DNA of 64,000 nt from Dasysyrphus tricinctus (taxonomy: Eukaryota; Arthropoda; Insecta; Diptera; Syrphidae). A program made the position numbers and the translations under genes. Positions 44,738 through 55,952 of the stretch are shown piece by piece; position 1 is the first letter of the stretch, and each line of letters opens with the position of its first letter. Under the pieces are notes generated by a model that saw nothing but the letters and a program-made list of their open reading frames with translations, made no database searches and was not told where the DNA came from. The stretch covers positions 83,534,981 through 83,598,980 of the forward strand of contig OY992531.1 of NCBI GenBank assembly GCA_963921185.1. The letters run 5' to 3'.

Positions 44738-46934
44738 GCTATATCACACAATCGTTTTTTTATTAATCAAAATCGTTAGAGCCGTTTTTGAGATAAATAA
44801 GCTATTTCTTAACAGTTAACAACTAATTTACTAGCCTACTGAAGGGCTCGGTCTATAATAACTTAATACTAATGCCTTTTAACCTAAAAACTATAAAAAG
44901 ATTAAAGTTCATAGGTATCGGTTTTATTTCGAACCGAGAAGAAGAAAGTTGATAGGCCTTATCTAGAGTCAGCAGTAGTTGTTCAGTGCGAGATGATTCG
45001 AATTAACTCCTTCATTTCAAAATTGATTTTTTACACTCAAACCCTTTACTAGGTTCTGAAAAATTATTCCTAAAAATGTCTTAAATTCCAAAGATGACTG
45101 CTGATAAACGAATATTATCTATCAATATTTTTTTGCACAGCAATGTGTATGAAAAATATATGATCAAGTCAAAGTCCTTTAACTCTATCTCTTTTCTGAC
45201 ACAGTTTCCTGTTATAAATGTACATAATATATGTGCTCTGGTGAAGTATTAAAGTTTTTAAGCTGATTAAACGATTATCGTCTCTGCGTTTCATTTGCTA
45301 AGTTTCTTGGCGAAAGAGCGACGACGAAGCTGCGATTCTTAACACTACGACCGACAACAACGACGACGACAAAGCATGTTTGAAATGAGCAAAAATTTTG
45401 TTGGAATACGACTACATAATGTCGACCATGGTTTTATCGTTTCCAATAGCTCTTCATCAAGATACTTTGGTCTTGATTTTGGATGCAAAACTTTGAACAC
45501 TCGTATTTTTGGTTATTTCGGTCCAGGAAAATGTTAATACTTCTCTGTCGATTTTCCCTAGCTTAATGTGTGGCGATATCGCCAGTCAGTGTCTGCGTCC
45601 TTGAGAACAAACACAAATAGAACTTGTGGAATGTTTTTTTTTTTTTTTTATTGCTTCTGAATAACCAAGATGCGTTCATCGTTCCGTCCGACCGACAGAA
45701 GAAGGATAAAACTCCAACAATTATTATAGTTTGATATGTTTTTAGTGTTTTGAATCTATGGTCGTAATGGCATCAAAAAAACTATTTACATAAATAATTT
45801 TCTTGTTTTGTACAAAGTGGATATTATTTACTTACTTGGGGGCGGGGATGTAGAGATATTTTATTTTGTTATATATGTATTTGCTTGGAGGGAAATAGTT
45901 ATGAAGTTATTCGGGGTGGAAAGTTATGAGGTCAAGTTTGAAGAGGAGATTAAAGATAACACTAAAGATGATAAGTACACAAAAACAACACAAAACGAGC
46001 AAAATATAATATTGCAATGAGGTTAAGGCGTTAAAATGTTTGTGTGGTTGGCTGATGATGGTAACATGTATGTTGCTCAAAATAGAAGATACCATAAGCA
46101 ATTTTACAAAAATTTGCACCATCACTGGGTGACATGGTTATTGGTCTTGAAGTTTTTTTATTGAAAAAAGTTGAGTATGACTATTTTTTTATAAATTACA
46201 ATATAAATTTTTACTTTTCTTTTTTCATGTTCTTACATGTTTATAAAATCTTTTGTACCTTAAATTTTGAACTGCAATATTTTTTTCCAATTGTACTCTT
46301 TTTAGACGCAATTTGGAGTTGAGCTCATTTGAACTTTTAACTTGAATTATATTCAGTCACTCCACTTAAACAGAAGAATTTTCTTTTTTTAATTTTCTTC
46401 ATTTTCTATTAGGTATTATCAAAATTGGTAAATTGACACTACCCGTTCAAGTTGAGCTTAAATTGAATTTATTCTCAAGATCATCACATGAACATGCTTT
46501 GTACCAATTTTGAAGCAAATCGGACTACCTGTTTAGGCTCTAACTCAGTGGACGCATAGACGGATAGACGCCCAGATTCATGAACGCACAGGCGTACAAA
46601 CTTACGGACGTACAAACGCACAGACACATAGGCAAATTAGAAACAAGACCCCCTTGACCTGCACGCCAAGGCCTGCGGATCAAATCCAAGCCAATGTAAT
46701 CTGAACAAACAATATTCTAGGGAACTGCATCTTGCAAGGAAGTGGAAAATTCTTTATGATCATCTCTTGACATGAAAAAGTGCTTCTCATCTTTGCCGTT
46801 AGGAATTGGAAGCAGCAATAGTAGATCCTTATCGCAGCGGTTATTACGGGCAGAAAACATCGAAAAAGCGCAAAGGAAACCTAAAGCAGGTCATGCGAAG
46901 AGTTGACGTCTGGATGGCCACGGAAAAGTACTGT
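44738..46934. other. No gene supported; repeat fragments
   Basis: 44755-44825 is a fragment of the GTCT dispersed repeat (GTTAGAGCCGTTTTTGAGAT). 46545-46640 holds a degenerate run of GACGCA/GGACGTACAAACGCAC motifs, a fossil simple repeat. The rest, including a CGACGACGACAAAG tract near 45360, shows no recognisable gene. Confidence 0.4.
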
Positions 46935-47690
46935 TGACTAAAAAGAGAGTCCCGACTTTAATCGGCTTTCAAATAGACTCGGTAGTGAATTAGAAGCAAG
47001 AACGCAGTGAAGTATTTGGGACTGACTCTTGATACAAAACTCATTTTCTGGTAACAGATAAAGTCCGCAGCAGACTGAGCGTCAAAGGTGACAACGTCAT
47101 TAAACAGATTGATGACAAATGTAGGTGGTCCAGCGGCCAGCTAGCGAAAGCTTCTGATATCACATCTATGTTAACCACGCAAATCATTCTCCTGTACCTA
47201 CAGTTGTAAGATGTGTGGCATAGCAGTGAATCATCCATCCTTGTAATTGCAGGATGCAAGAGTTACTCCCATTGATATTCTAGCGGTAGAAGGGAAGTAG
47301 CTATTTCAACTACAAAAAGGCAGAAATTGGTGTCAAAACAGCAACCGATGTGGTAAAGGAGCTCATGAAACAGAAGTGACAAGAGCGTTGGAGCTCAAAA
47401 AGCAGAGGAAGATGGCCTGCGAGGCTGACCAGGAACGTGGCTGATTTGAGTGCACGGAACTAAGGTGAACATTTTATTTACTTAAGCAGTATATTTCAAC
47501 GCTTTTCTCCACAAGATAGGCAGGGACTTGGACTCTCCAGTATATTCTTCGCTTGCAGTAGATATGGGAACCTGACAGACGAGATCTGGAGATTGACGAT
47601 ATCATGCCAGACAACAAAGCCAAAAAAGTGCTGGTCAGTGAGCAAAACCGCAGTCAAGTTTGTCTATGCAAAACAAATTCTCAAAAAAAA
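46935..47690 (+). pseudogene. R1-clade non-LTR retrotransposon remnant
   Basis: Fragments of the R1-type RT C-terminal half are readable with stops and frameshifts: VKYLGLTLDTKL at about 47007, KVTTSLNRLMTNVGGPAAS near 47090, VTPIDILA near 47260, and WSSKSRGRWPARLTRNV near 47390. This order is that of R1/Waldo-like elements. The palm is missing. It is adjacent to, and apparently older than, the MITE at 47702. Confidence 0.7.
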
Positions 47691-47822
47691 AAAAGGAGAG
47701 TAACTGGCTGAACAGAATAGAGACGGATCTGCAACTGGAGCTGCAGCTGGAATAGCAGTCAAAATGTTGAATACACACAATACCCTATTGATTATGTCAT
47801 AATAAGGAAGTAAGACGTTCAC

Positions 47823-50800
47823 TAAAAGTACTTGAGAGTGCTAGGACGCCATATGGCCCTAGGATCAATGATAGGAAAATCCCTATGCACACCTCCGCGT
47901 GGTAGAGGGCGGGTAACGCTAACGTGCAGGGGGACCGAATGGATGCCGGGATAAGCAGACAACCCAGCTATGCTGGTCAGGGCACAAACTTGTCCTCGGG
48001 ATGGTTAAAAGCCCCCTTAAGGCGGATGAACTGCAGGTGGCGGTCAACGGCATGATAGTCTGGTGGCGGAGGAGCTTTTTTTTTGTAAAAGGCCAACGGC
48101 AGCAGCAGCTAGCGTCTGTAACCCATATTGGGCGGCTACAAAAGGCGTCTGTTTTCCCATAGTGGGCGGCCTCGAGCAGTTATGTGTTTGACCATACAAA
48201 AGGCGGGTGTGCCTGTCAAATCTGAGCTTATGTATGTTATTAATCATATCTCGGAAAACACCATGGTGGAAGGATATATGCAAATACATGAATTATGACA
48301 ACAAATGGAAATGAGTCCCCAAGAGGTAATCTTTTTATAGAAAATCCTTCTGTAGCGTCGGCTGCAGTAAACCGCACATCGGATTTGGGGGTGCGGCATC
48401 CTTCATGTACGAGCGTCAATCAAGACGCCATAATAATAAATGAATCGTTGACAAATAGAAGAAGTCTTTCAAGAAGCACAAATGTTACTTTTGGCTACCG
48501 CATACGTACGAAAATCGGAGCATGGAACGTTCGATCCTTGTACAGCGATGGTAGATACGAGCAGGTTGAGCGTGAAGAGCTGAATACAGATCAGACACTG
48601 GACAGACGAGAATGCTGTATGACTGCATGGTGTCGGAATTATGTTGAACGAAGAAGCGAGGCGTAGTTTGATCTCATGGGCGCTCATTTCTGCGAGATTA
48701 ATGACAGGAAGGTTTCGTTCAAAAATTCGTAACGTCACAATTATTCAGTGCTACGCCCCCACAAATGAAGCGACCGAGGAAGACAAAACCGCGTTCTACA
48801 CTCATCTTAACTCGGTTTACAGTAGTGTTCCGAGAGCCGACATCATAGTCGTTATGGGAGACCTTAATGCCCAAGTCGGTTCAGACAATTACGGACTGGA
48901 ACACGTGATGGGAAGAAATGGCGTGGGGTCACGGAATGAAAATGGTGACTTGCTTGTCGACTTTTGTAACGCGAATCGTCTTGTGATAGGTGGGACTGTA
49001 TTTAAGCATAAGACGTGCAGCAAAACTACCTGGATGCATCCGGATGGTCAAACCGAAAACCAAATTGATCATATCATGATTCAGCAGCGATGGAGGAAGT
49101 CTATGTGTGATGTCCGGAGTATAAGAAATGACGATGTGGGAAGCGACCACCATTTGGTTCTGATGAGTCTCAAACTACGAACCGCTGCCGTACAAAAACC
49201 AGCGCAGGATGCAGCAAGGAGCACAAAATTCATTACTAATGCTTTAAATGACCCCAACATATGTCGAAACTATGTCACCACCCTTAACGACAGAGCCTCG
49301 TCATTAAATGGAATCCAGAATTCAACAATTGATGAGATGTGGGGTGAAATTAAAAGTGTTTTTATGGAGGCTGGATCCGAAACTGTACCCAAGCGAACGA
49401 GACGTAGAGACTCTTGGATATCCCAAGACACCTGGGATAAGATCGAAATTCGCAAATCGTTGAAAATCCAAATAAATGCCGAAGCAGATATTCAACGAAA
49501 GGCTGACTTGCAAAGAGAGTACCGCATTGCACATAAGATGGTCTATCGTTGTGTGAGACGTGACAAGAGGGTGAAGTTGGATGGACTCGCAGATAATGCG
49601 GAAAGCGCTGCCAGAAGAGGAGATATCCGGGAATTGTACCAAATAGCTAAAGATGTTATCGGGAAAAAAAGCAACACCAATCATCCTGTAATGGATGTGG
49701 ATGGCACACTTTTGGTATCAATTGAGGATCAGCTTCGTAGATGGAAGGACCATTTTTGTGCCCTGCTAAATGAGAATTCAGTTGAGCAGAGTGCTGAAGT
49801 GCCCCAACTAAACGAGATGCGTGGATCATATAGGGGTATTGACATCGAACCCCCTACAGTACTGGAAATTCAATCTTCGATAAATCTTCTCAAAAATAAC
49901 AAAGCAGCTGGACTTGACGGTATACCAGCCGAGTTCCTGAAAGCTGACCCTGTCAGAACGGCTAGTATTCTACACCCGTTGATACAAGCTGTGTGTGAAA
50001 ATGAAATCTATCCCAGCGACTGGAAGGATGGTGTAATTGTTAAGTTGCCAAAGAAAGGTGATCTTAAGAATTGCAACAATTGGCGAGGTATTACAGTTTT
50101 ATCCGTTTTTCCAAAATTAATGGCAACAATCATTCTGGAGCGGATAAAGGTTAGAATCGAGTCTACACTCAAGAGGCATCAAGCTGGTTTCCGCAGTGGG
50201 CGGTCTTGTGTCGACCATATCAACACTCTGCGTATCGTTCTTGAGCAGTCTGCGGAGTTTCAATCACCGCTTTACCTCATATTCGTGGATTTTGAAAAGG
50301 CCTTTGATCGAGTTAACCGAGAAAGTATATGGAGATCGTTGCTTGGTAGAGGAATTCCACCAAAAATTGTTGCCATTATTAAAGATTCCTACAACAACGC
50401 GAGGTGTTTTGTTTTGCACAATGGGCAGCTATCCGACTCCTTCGTAGTGCAACAGGGTGTGAGACAAGGGGATGTTCTATCGCCAATTCTCTTCCTGCTG
50501 GCGATGGACGGTATTGACGGCCAGTGTTGGTACAGCTGAGCGACAGGGCATTCAATGGAGACCGTTCGAAAGGCTCAGTCATTTAGACTATGCCGATGAC
50601 ATATGTATATGTCTACTGGCAAATAACATCAGTGGGCTGAACGGGATGTGCCAAACACTGCAAGTGAAGGGAGAGTCGAGTGGTCTAAGAATTAACAGCA
50701 AAAAGACAAAAATAATGCTCACAGGCCGCTCCACACAGCAGCGTATTATTTTACAGGAGACGCCAGTTGAAGTAGTGGAACAATTTAACTACCTTGGCAG

Positions 50801-51240
50801 TATTGTTTCTGCAAACGGTGGTACGGATCTGGACGTTAAAAGTAGAATAAATAAAGCTCGTGCTGCCTTCGGTACTCTGTCCCCGATTTGGAAATCCAGT
50901 CAAATCTCCTTACGCACTAAGTTGAGATTCTTCAAATCCAATGTCAAATCCGTGCTGTTATATGCTTGTGAAACCTGGAAAGTCACGTCTACCATTTCGA
51001 AGAAATTGCAGGCTTTTGTGAATCGCTGTCTTCGCCACATCCTAAAGATTCGCTGGCCACAAATAATATCAAATGAGGAATTGTGGCGCAGGACAAGTCA
51101 AGAGCGGCTGGACGTCGACATAAGAAAGCGTAAATGGCGTTGGATTGGTCACACACTGAGGAAACCAAACGATGAAATTGCAAAGCAGTCATTTGAATGG
51201 AATCCTCAGGGTGCACGGCAGGTTACAGGACACGATGATG
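47823..51240 (+). mobile_element. RTE-like non-LTR retrotransposon, 3.4 kb
   Basis: Exact 11 bp target duplications AAGACGTTCAC lie at 47812-47822 and 51241-51251. The empty site is readable in the opposite foldback arm near 57140. The 5' leader (47823-48294) is GC-richer and contains a duplicated GGGCGGC block (48132-48175). The 3' end is GATGATG with virtually no 3' UTR, as known for RTE elements, whose 3' ends are short tandem repeats. It is the best preserved retroelement here. Confidence 0.88.
48295..51240 (+). pseudogene. RTE-like ORF: endonuclease plus reverse transcriptase, two frameshifts
   Basis: Frame 1 (from 48295) carries the endonuclease start WNVRSL. After a break near 48560-48660, frame 2 (48641-50539) carries YAPTNEATEEDK, VVMGDLNAQVG, IDHIMIQQRWRKSMCDVR and GSDHHLV (APE endonuclease), then RT fingers (NNKAAGLDGIPAEFL, NWRGITVLSV), GFRSGRSCVDHI, VDFEKAFDRVNR (motif A aspartate) and GVRQGDVLSPILF. 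A frameshift near 50512 moves to the frame holding LDYADDI (catalytic YADD), YLGSIVSANGGTD, SVLLYACETWK and RWRWIGHTLRK. The last frame runs past the 3' end into target DNA to a stop at 51266. All catalytic blocks are visible but the protein cannot be made in one piece. Confidence 0.88.
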
Positions 51241-52273
51241 AAGACGTTCACGGAATTTTATTGTAAAAATCATCAAAGGGGTCATTGAAGATGAGAAAAC
51301 CGCGGAGTGCTATTAAATTGAAGGGTGCATTTGAGTTTTTATTGAGTTTTTTGCATATAACTCGAAAACGAAGCAAAATTTTGAGATAATTCTCAAAACC
51401 TTTTTTATAGAGAATAAAATTTACCGTCGAAATGGATTTTTGAAAAAAAAATTAAAAAAATTTTTAGTTAGCTAATTTAAAAAAAAATCATTGCAAACAA
51501 ATGTGAAAAATCGCATTTTTTGTTTTTTTTTTACGTATTTGCTTATAACTTTCTTACCAGCAGAGATAGGTATAGGCATTGCTTTATATAAAAGAAAGAT
51601 AATTAAATTTTCTTAAAAAAAAAAATAAAAAAAAAAAATGTTTAGCTGGTTTGGCAAGGACCTTCAACCGTAAAACTGTGCCGAGATTCAGCTATTTCAG
51701 CGAGTGAGATGAGATGACTCGCCTTACTCGCCGACTCATCTCACTTCACTCGCAAAAGTGATTCAGCTATTTAAGTGAAATGAGTAAGTTCGAATTTAGT
51801 TTCGAGCATGAGACAAAGAATAAATATAAAAGAGCTAAGCTCTTCCTCCTTGTCACACTCGTTACGCGAAATGAAATGAAATAACAAATACAACAATGTA
51901 AACATTGGAATCTTTAATAATGGAGTATCTCTTGTTTCAATTATTTTTTTTTGTCGTAATTAAAGTTTTATGTGAGTTTTCACCCTTGAGAAATAAAAAG
52001 TTTAATAGTGTCGAAAGTGAAAAGAATATAATTTTACTTAATATAGGTACATATGTGCATTATGATAATAAATAAAGGGTAGTTGTTTTTATCTACATTG
52101 TTGTTTTTTTTTTCGTTTCCTATGCATGAATAGGAATTCTTGAGAAAAGCACACATACCTATCCAAAACTGGAAATTTACCAACACATACACCAAGTCAT
52201 TGCGGAAATATCTGGCGAGTAATCTGACATTTCATTTCACTCGCTCACCATAGGCGCCCGGAGGGGGGGGCAA

Positions 52274-52510
52274 GGGGGGCAGTTGCCCCCCCCTGGCTGT
52301 GGATAATACCACACAACTAAGAAATTTTTCATTTTTTTCTTTGAATTCTAACAAATACTTTGCCTTCTCTTGATGATTTGCCCCCCCCTGGCTCTGGATC
52401 ATGCCAAATGTATCTGAAAATATCCTTAGTTTCGATATTGTTGGAAAATATGGATATTTTCTTTACGGATTCTTTATTGAGTTCATGGTTTGCCCCCCCT
52501 TGGCATTAGC
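52274..52510 (+). repeat. Three ~110 bp subterminal repeats with CCCCCCCTGGCT
   Basis: The block TTGCCCCCCC followed by CTGGCTGTGGAT, CTGGCTCTGGAT and TTGGCATTAGC occurs three times at about 52274, 52378 and 52490, with AT-rich spacers sharing TTTCTTTGAATTCTAACAA-like text. Only the left side of the 4.1 kb element has them in full, and the right end keeps one CCCCCCCTGG. Confidence 0.6.
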
Positions 52511-55018
52511 ACGCAACTTGCATTTTTTACTTTGAATTTTAACAATGCATGTATATACAATGATGTACATACATACAAATCTCGAAAAGAACAAAAAAAA
52601 CTTTTTCAATGAAGTATTTGATCGTTTTGGTAGAGGGCCAAGGCATATGCAATTCCTTTTCTCTAAAGAATAAATAAAAAAAAAACAATGTGGTGCTTCT
52701 TGTAATTGTTATTTTATGACACAAAAACGTAAGAATGTTAAATACCTAAAAGTACAATATTTACATACACCGTAGTCTTTAGGAAATAAACGTTAATATG
52801 TATTATAATTTTATTGCGTAAGCATAAAATTCTAATTTAAAGCTTATCTGCTTTGTTATTAGGTCAGTTGTTTGAAAGGATATTAATATTTTTAATTGAT
52901 CATCAGCCCTATCACGAATTCCATGGTAATCGGATTTGTTTAACAATCCCGAAACAAACTATTACCGAATGTTTTCTTGATAGCAATTTGTGTGAAGTTT
53001 TGCACTACTATCTGTGATAGTTTTTTTTGGGACTCGAATCAAGTGTCCGATAACAATGATGTTCGTGATGAGGCTGAATAATGAAGTTGAAGTAAATATT
53101 TAAATTTTGTTTACAAATAAAAAGTGGAGATTTTTCTTATTTAAAAAAAAAAGTTTGATTCGGAATTCGAAATTTTAGTTTTGAGCTTTCAAATCTTATT
53201 TTTTCTTAGTTTCTTACTATATAAAACAAAGTTGGGTTAGTTACAGCATTTATAGCTCAAGAACGGCTGGACCTATTTAATTGATAACTGATTCGTTGGA
53301 ATCGTCTCGAATAGTAGAATAACTAATAAAATATCGGAAAAATTCACAGACAAAATTGTATGCACAAAATAATAAATCTGTTGAGTTTGAAAGTAAATGA
53401 ATCAATAATTATGAAATTTTGATCTGAAAAACTAAATAAAAACAAAATAATTATACAGTCTATTATCCGTAGTTCGATTTATATATTTATAAAAAATAAT
53501 TTAACGCTGAAAAATTTGTAAACAGTACGTCCAAAGTTGTTTTGGATTTGGTCATTGGCTGAATGGATTTAAATAAGGATCTGAGAAGTTCATTAAAATA
53601 AATCTTTCTTAATCAAGTATCCATTCACTGCGGCTGTGAAGCTATTTATTAAAAAAAATACATGGTCCCTCCCCATCTCTGTCAAGCCATTAATTTTCAA
53701 AGTCTGTTGATGATGCTTTTAGAAAACTTCTAAAAAATCAGAAATTTTCACATTTTTTACAAAGAGGTGATTTTATGGCCTTTTCGAATGGGGAAAGAAT
53801 GACAGTTCTTGTTCTGAAAAGTAGAGAAAATTGTTCCGGATTTGATTTCAGAATCGTTCACACGTATCGAATCGGTCTTCCGGATTGCCAATCGAAAATC
53901 CCATTAGGGAAATTCGTTGACATTTGGATATTTTCAAAACAGGGTGTTTCAAAAACATGTCAACATTTTAGAACTTCTTTGTTCCTTGAAAGATTTCAAT
54001 GGAACGAACCATATTTTATAGATCCACATCCTAGCATTCGTGAAAATGAATTTTGTTTTAATAGAATCAAAAATAACATTCCCTTTTGATTTCTTCACGA
54101 GTGAACGAATGATATTTTATAGTTCTATGAACCTTGCTTTTTATACAAAAACTTCCAAAAAAATGTCTGTGTGGTTAATCCAAATAACAATTTCCGTCTC
54201 ATAAGATATTCCGAGAGTCATACTACACTAATTTAAAGGAGCTAAAGTCAGTCTCGAACACTACTTCTACATTGTTATGACACTCTAATAAGCGTTAAAT
54301 GGCCCACTTATGGGAGACTTTTTTTCTACTTATTGAAAGAGTAAACGTTTATTAACAATACTTTTTATCTCCTTAATGAAGTTTTATTATAATTTAATTT
54401 TGTTAGAGTAGCTACTTATGTTATGAGAATAATAATTATGTTTGAGCTGTACATTATTATAGTTGTTTTTCACACTATTGGACCAAAATTGGATTGCGGT
54501 TGAAAATTTATTATCTAATAATTACATTTTACCTCGAAAAAAAATCAAAGCGCTTTCAAAATAATGCATATTTCAATTATTTTGTTTAGATTTTTCTTAT
54601 CTTTTTTTTCTTGTGTTCACTTTTTGGCAATAGAGTATCTTTACGCAGGCTCTTTGAACTCTCCCCATGTAAAATATTGAATATTTCATTTGTTCCATTG
54701 ATTATTGTCTTTTTTTTTTTGAAAATTGTATGTTTTTTTTTACAACGCAGACAATTTTTATTGTGTGCATTTTGTTTTTATTTCAACTCCTATTAGCTTC
54801 TTGTTATGAAAACTAGTACAGTATAGCATAGCCACCGGTCATATCCGCTTTTAAGTTTTTTACTATGGGATTATTAGCATCACAATATTGTTAACAGAGA
54901 TCAAATTTCATAATAAAAATATTATAAAACTTAAAAATTATACACTCCTACTAAGGGAGAAAAAATTCATTTCATAATAAAACTAAAGCATTTGGAATTT
55001 GAAAAGAGACTTATTATA

Positions 55019-55952
55019 ACGGGTGATTTTTTAAGAGGTTTAGAACTTTAAAAAAAAAAAAACACAAAAAATTCGAAAAAATGAATGAAATATTTATTTG
55101 AATCGATAGTTTGAACCTTGCAATTTAATGTTTAAAGATAATTTCATGCAAATGTTGACCGCGGCTGCGTCTCAGGTAGCCCATCCGCTGAGTCCAATTT
55201 TGGCATACTCTTTCACACATATCGGCCGGTATCTCACGAATGAATGCATGGATGTTGGCTTCCAGTGCGTCAATCGAAGCGGGCTTGTCCCTATAGACAT
55301 TAGCCTTGACATACCCCCACAAAAAATAATCTAATGGTGTCAAATCGCACGATCTAGGCGGCCAATTGACCGGCCCGAAACGTGAAATTAACTGTTCACC
55401 AAACTCGCCTCGCAATTGCGCCATTGTTTCGCGTGCTGTGTGGCATGTGGCACCGTCTTGTTGAAACCACATATCATGCAAGTCAAGAACTTCCATTTCG
55501 GGCAAAAAAAAGTTTGTTATCATCGCTCGGTAGCGTTCACCATTGACAGTAACGCTGCGATTCGCATCATCTTTGAAGAAATATGGCCCAATAATGCCGC
55601 CGGCCCATAAACCGCACCAAACAGTGGCTTTTTCGGGATGCATTGGTAGCTGTTGCAATGCTTCTGGCTGATCTTCACTCCAAATGCGGCAGTTATGCTT
55701 ATTTACGTACCCATTCAACCAAAAATGAGCCTCATCGCTGAACACAATTTTTCGATAAAAAAGCGGATCCTCGGCCAGCACGAATTTTGATAGTAAAATT
55801 CAATAATTTGCAAGCGTTGTTCATTTGTAAGACGATCCATGGTTAAATTGCAAACCAAACTGAAGCTGTTTGACAGTGACACAAGGTACTAAACACACAT
55901 CAGCTGTCAAAACCAGTGTTGCCAAAACCAAACCAGCTAAAAAATCACCCTT
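55019..55952 (-). mobile_element. Mariner-like element, internally deleted, 934 bp
   Basis: The TIR ACGGGTGATTTTTTAAGAGG (left) and AAGGGTGATTTTTTAGCTGG (right, reverse complement) are flanked by TA at 55017-55018 and 55953-55954. It carries one degraded transposase gene on the minus strand. At 934 bp it is shorter than typical full-length mariner-like elements (about 1.2-1.3 kb), consistent with an internal deletion in the transposase. Youngest layer of the 47.7-57.2 kb nest. Confidence 0.88.
55125..55840 (-). pseudogene. Mariner-like DDxD transposase, N-terminal region deleted
   Basis: The start codon at 55840-55838 opens a frame beginning MDRLTNEQRLQIIEF, the usual start of the DNA-binding domain. 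After about 25 codons the sequence jumps, with a frame change near 55785, to LAEDPLFYRKIVFSDEAHFW. The catalytic domain is then intact to the stop at 55125: D in FSDEAHF, D in WFQQDGATCHTA, and D in PPRSCDLTPLDYFLWG. I count 36 residues between the second and third aspartates. The C-terminus LRRSRGQHLHEIIF fits the family. Most of the helix-turn-helix part, roughly 100 residues, is lost, so it could not bind its ends. Confidence 0.88.

Noticed and set aside
53775..54089. 104-codon frame inside the 4.1 kb element
   Set aside because: No recognisable transposase or other motif; composition like surrounding AT-rich DNA. Possibly chance.
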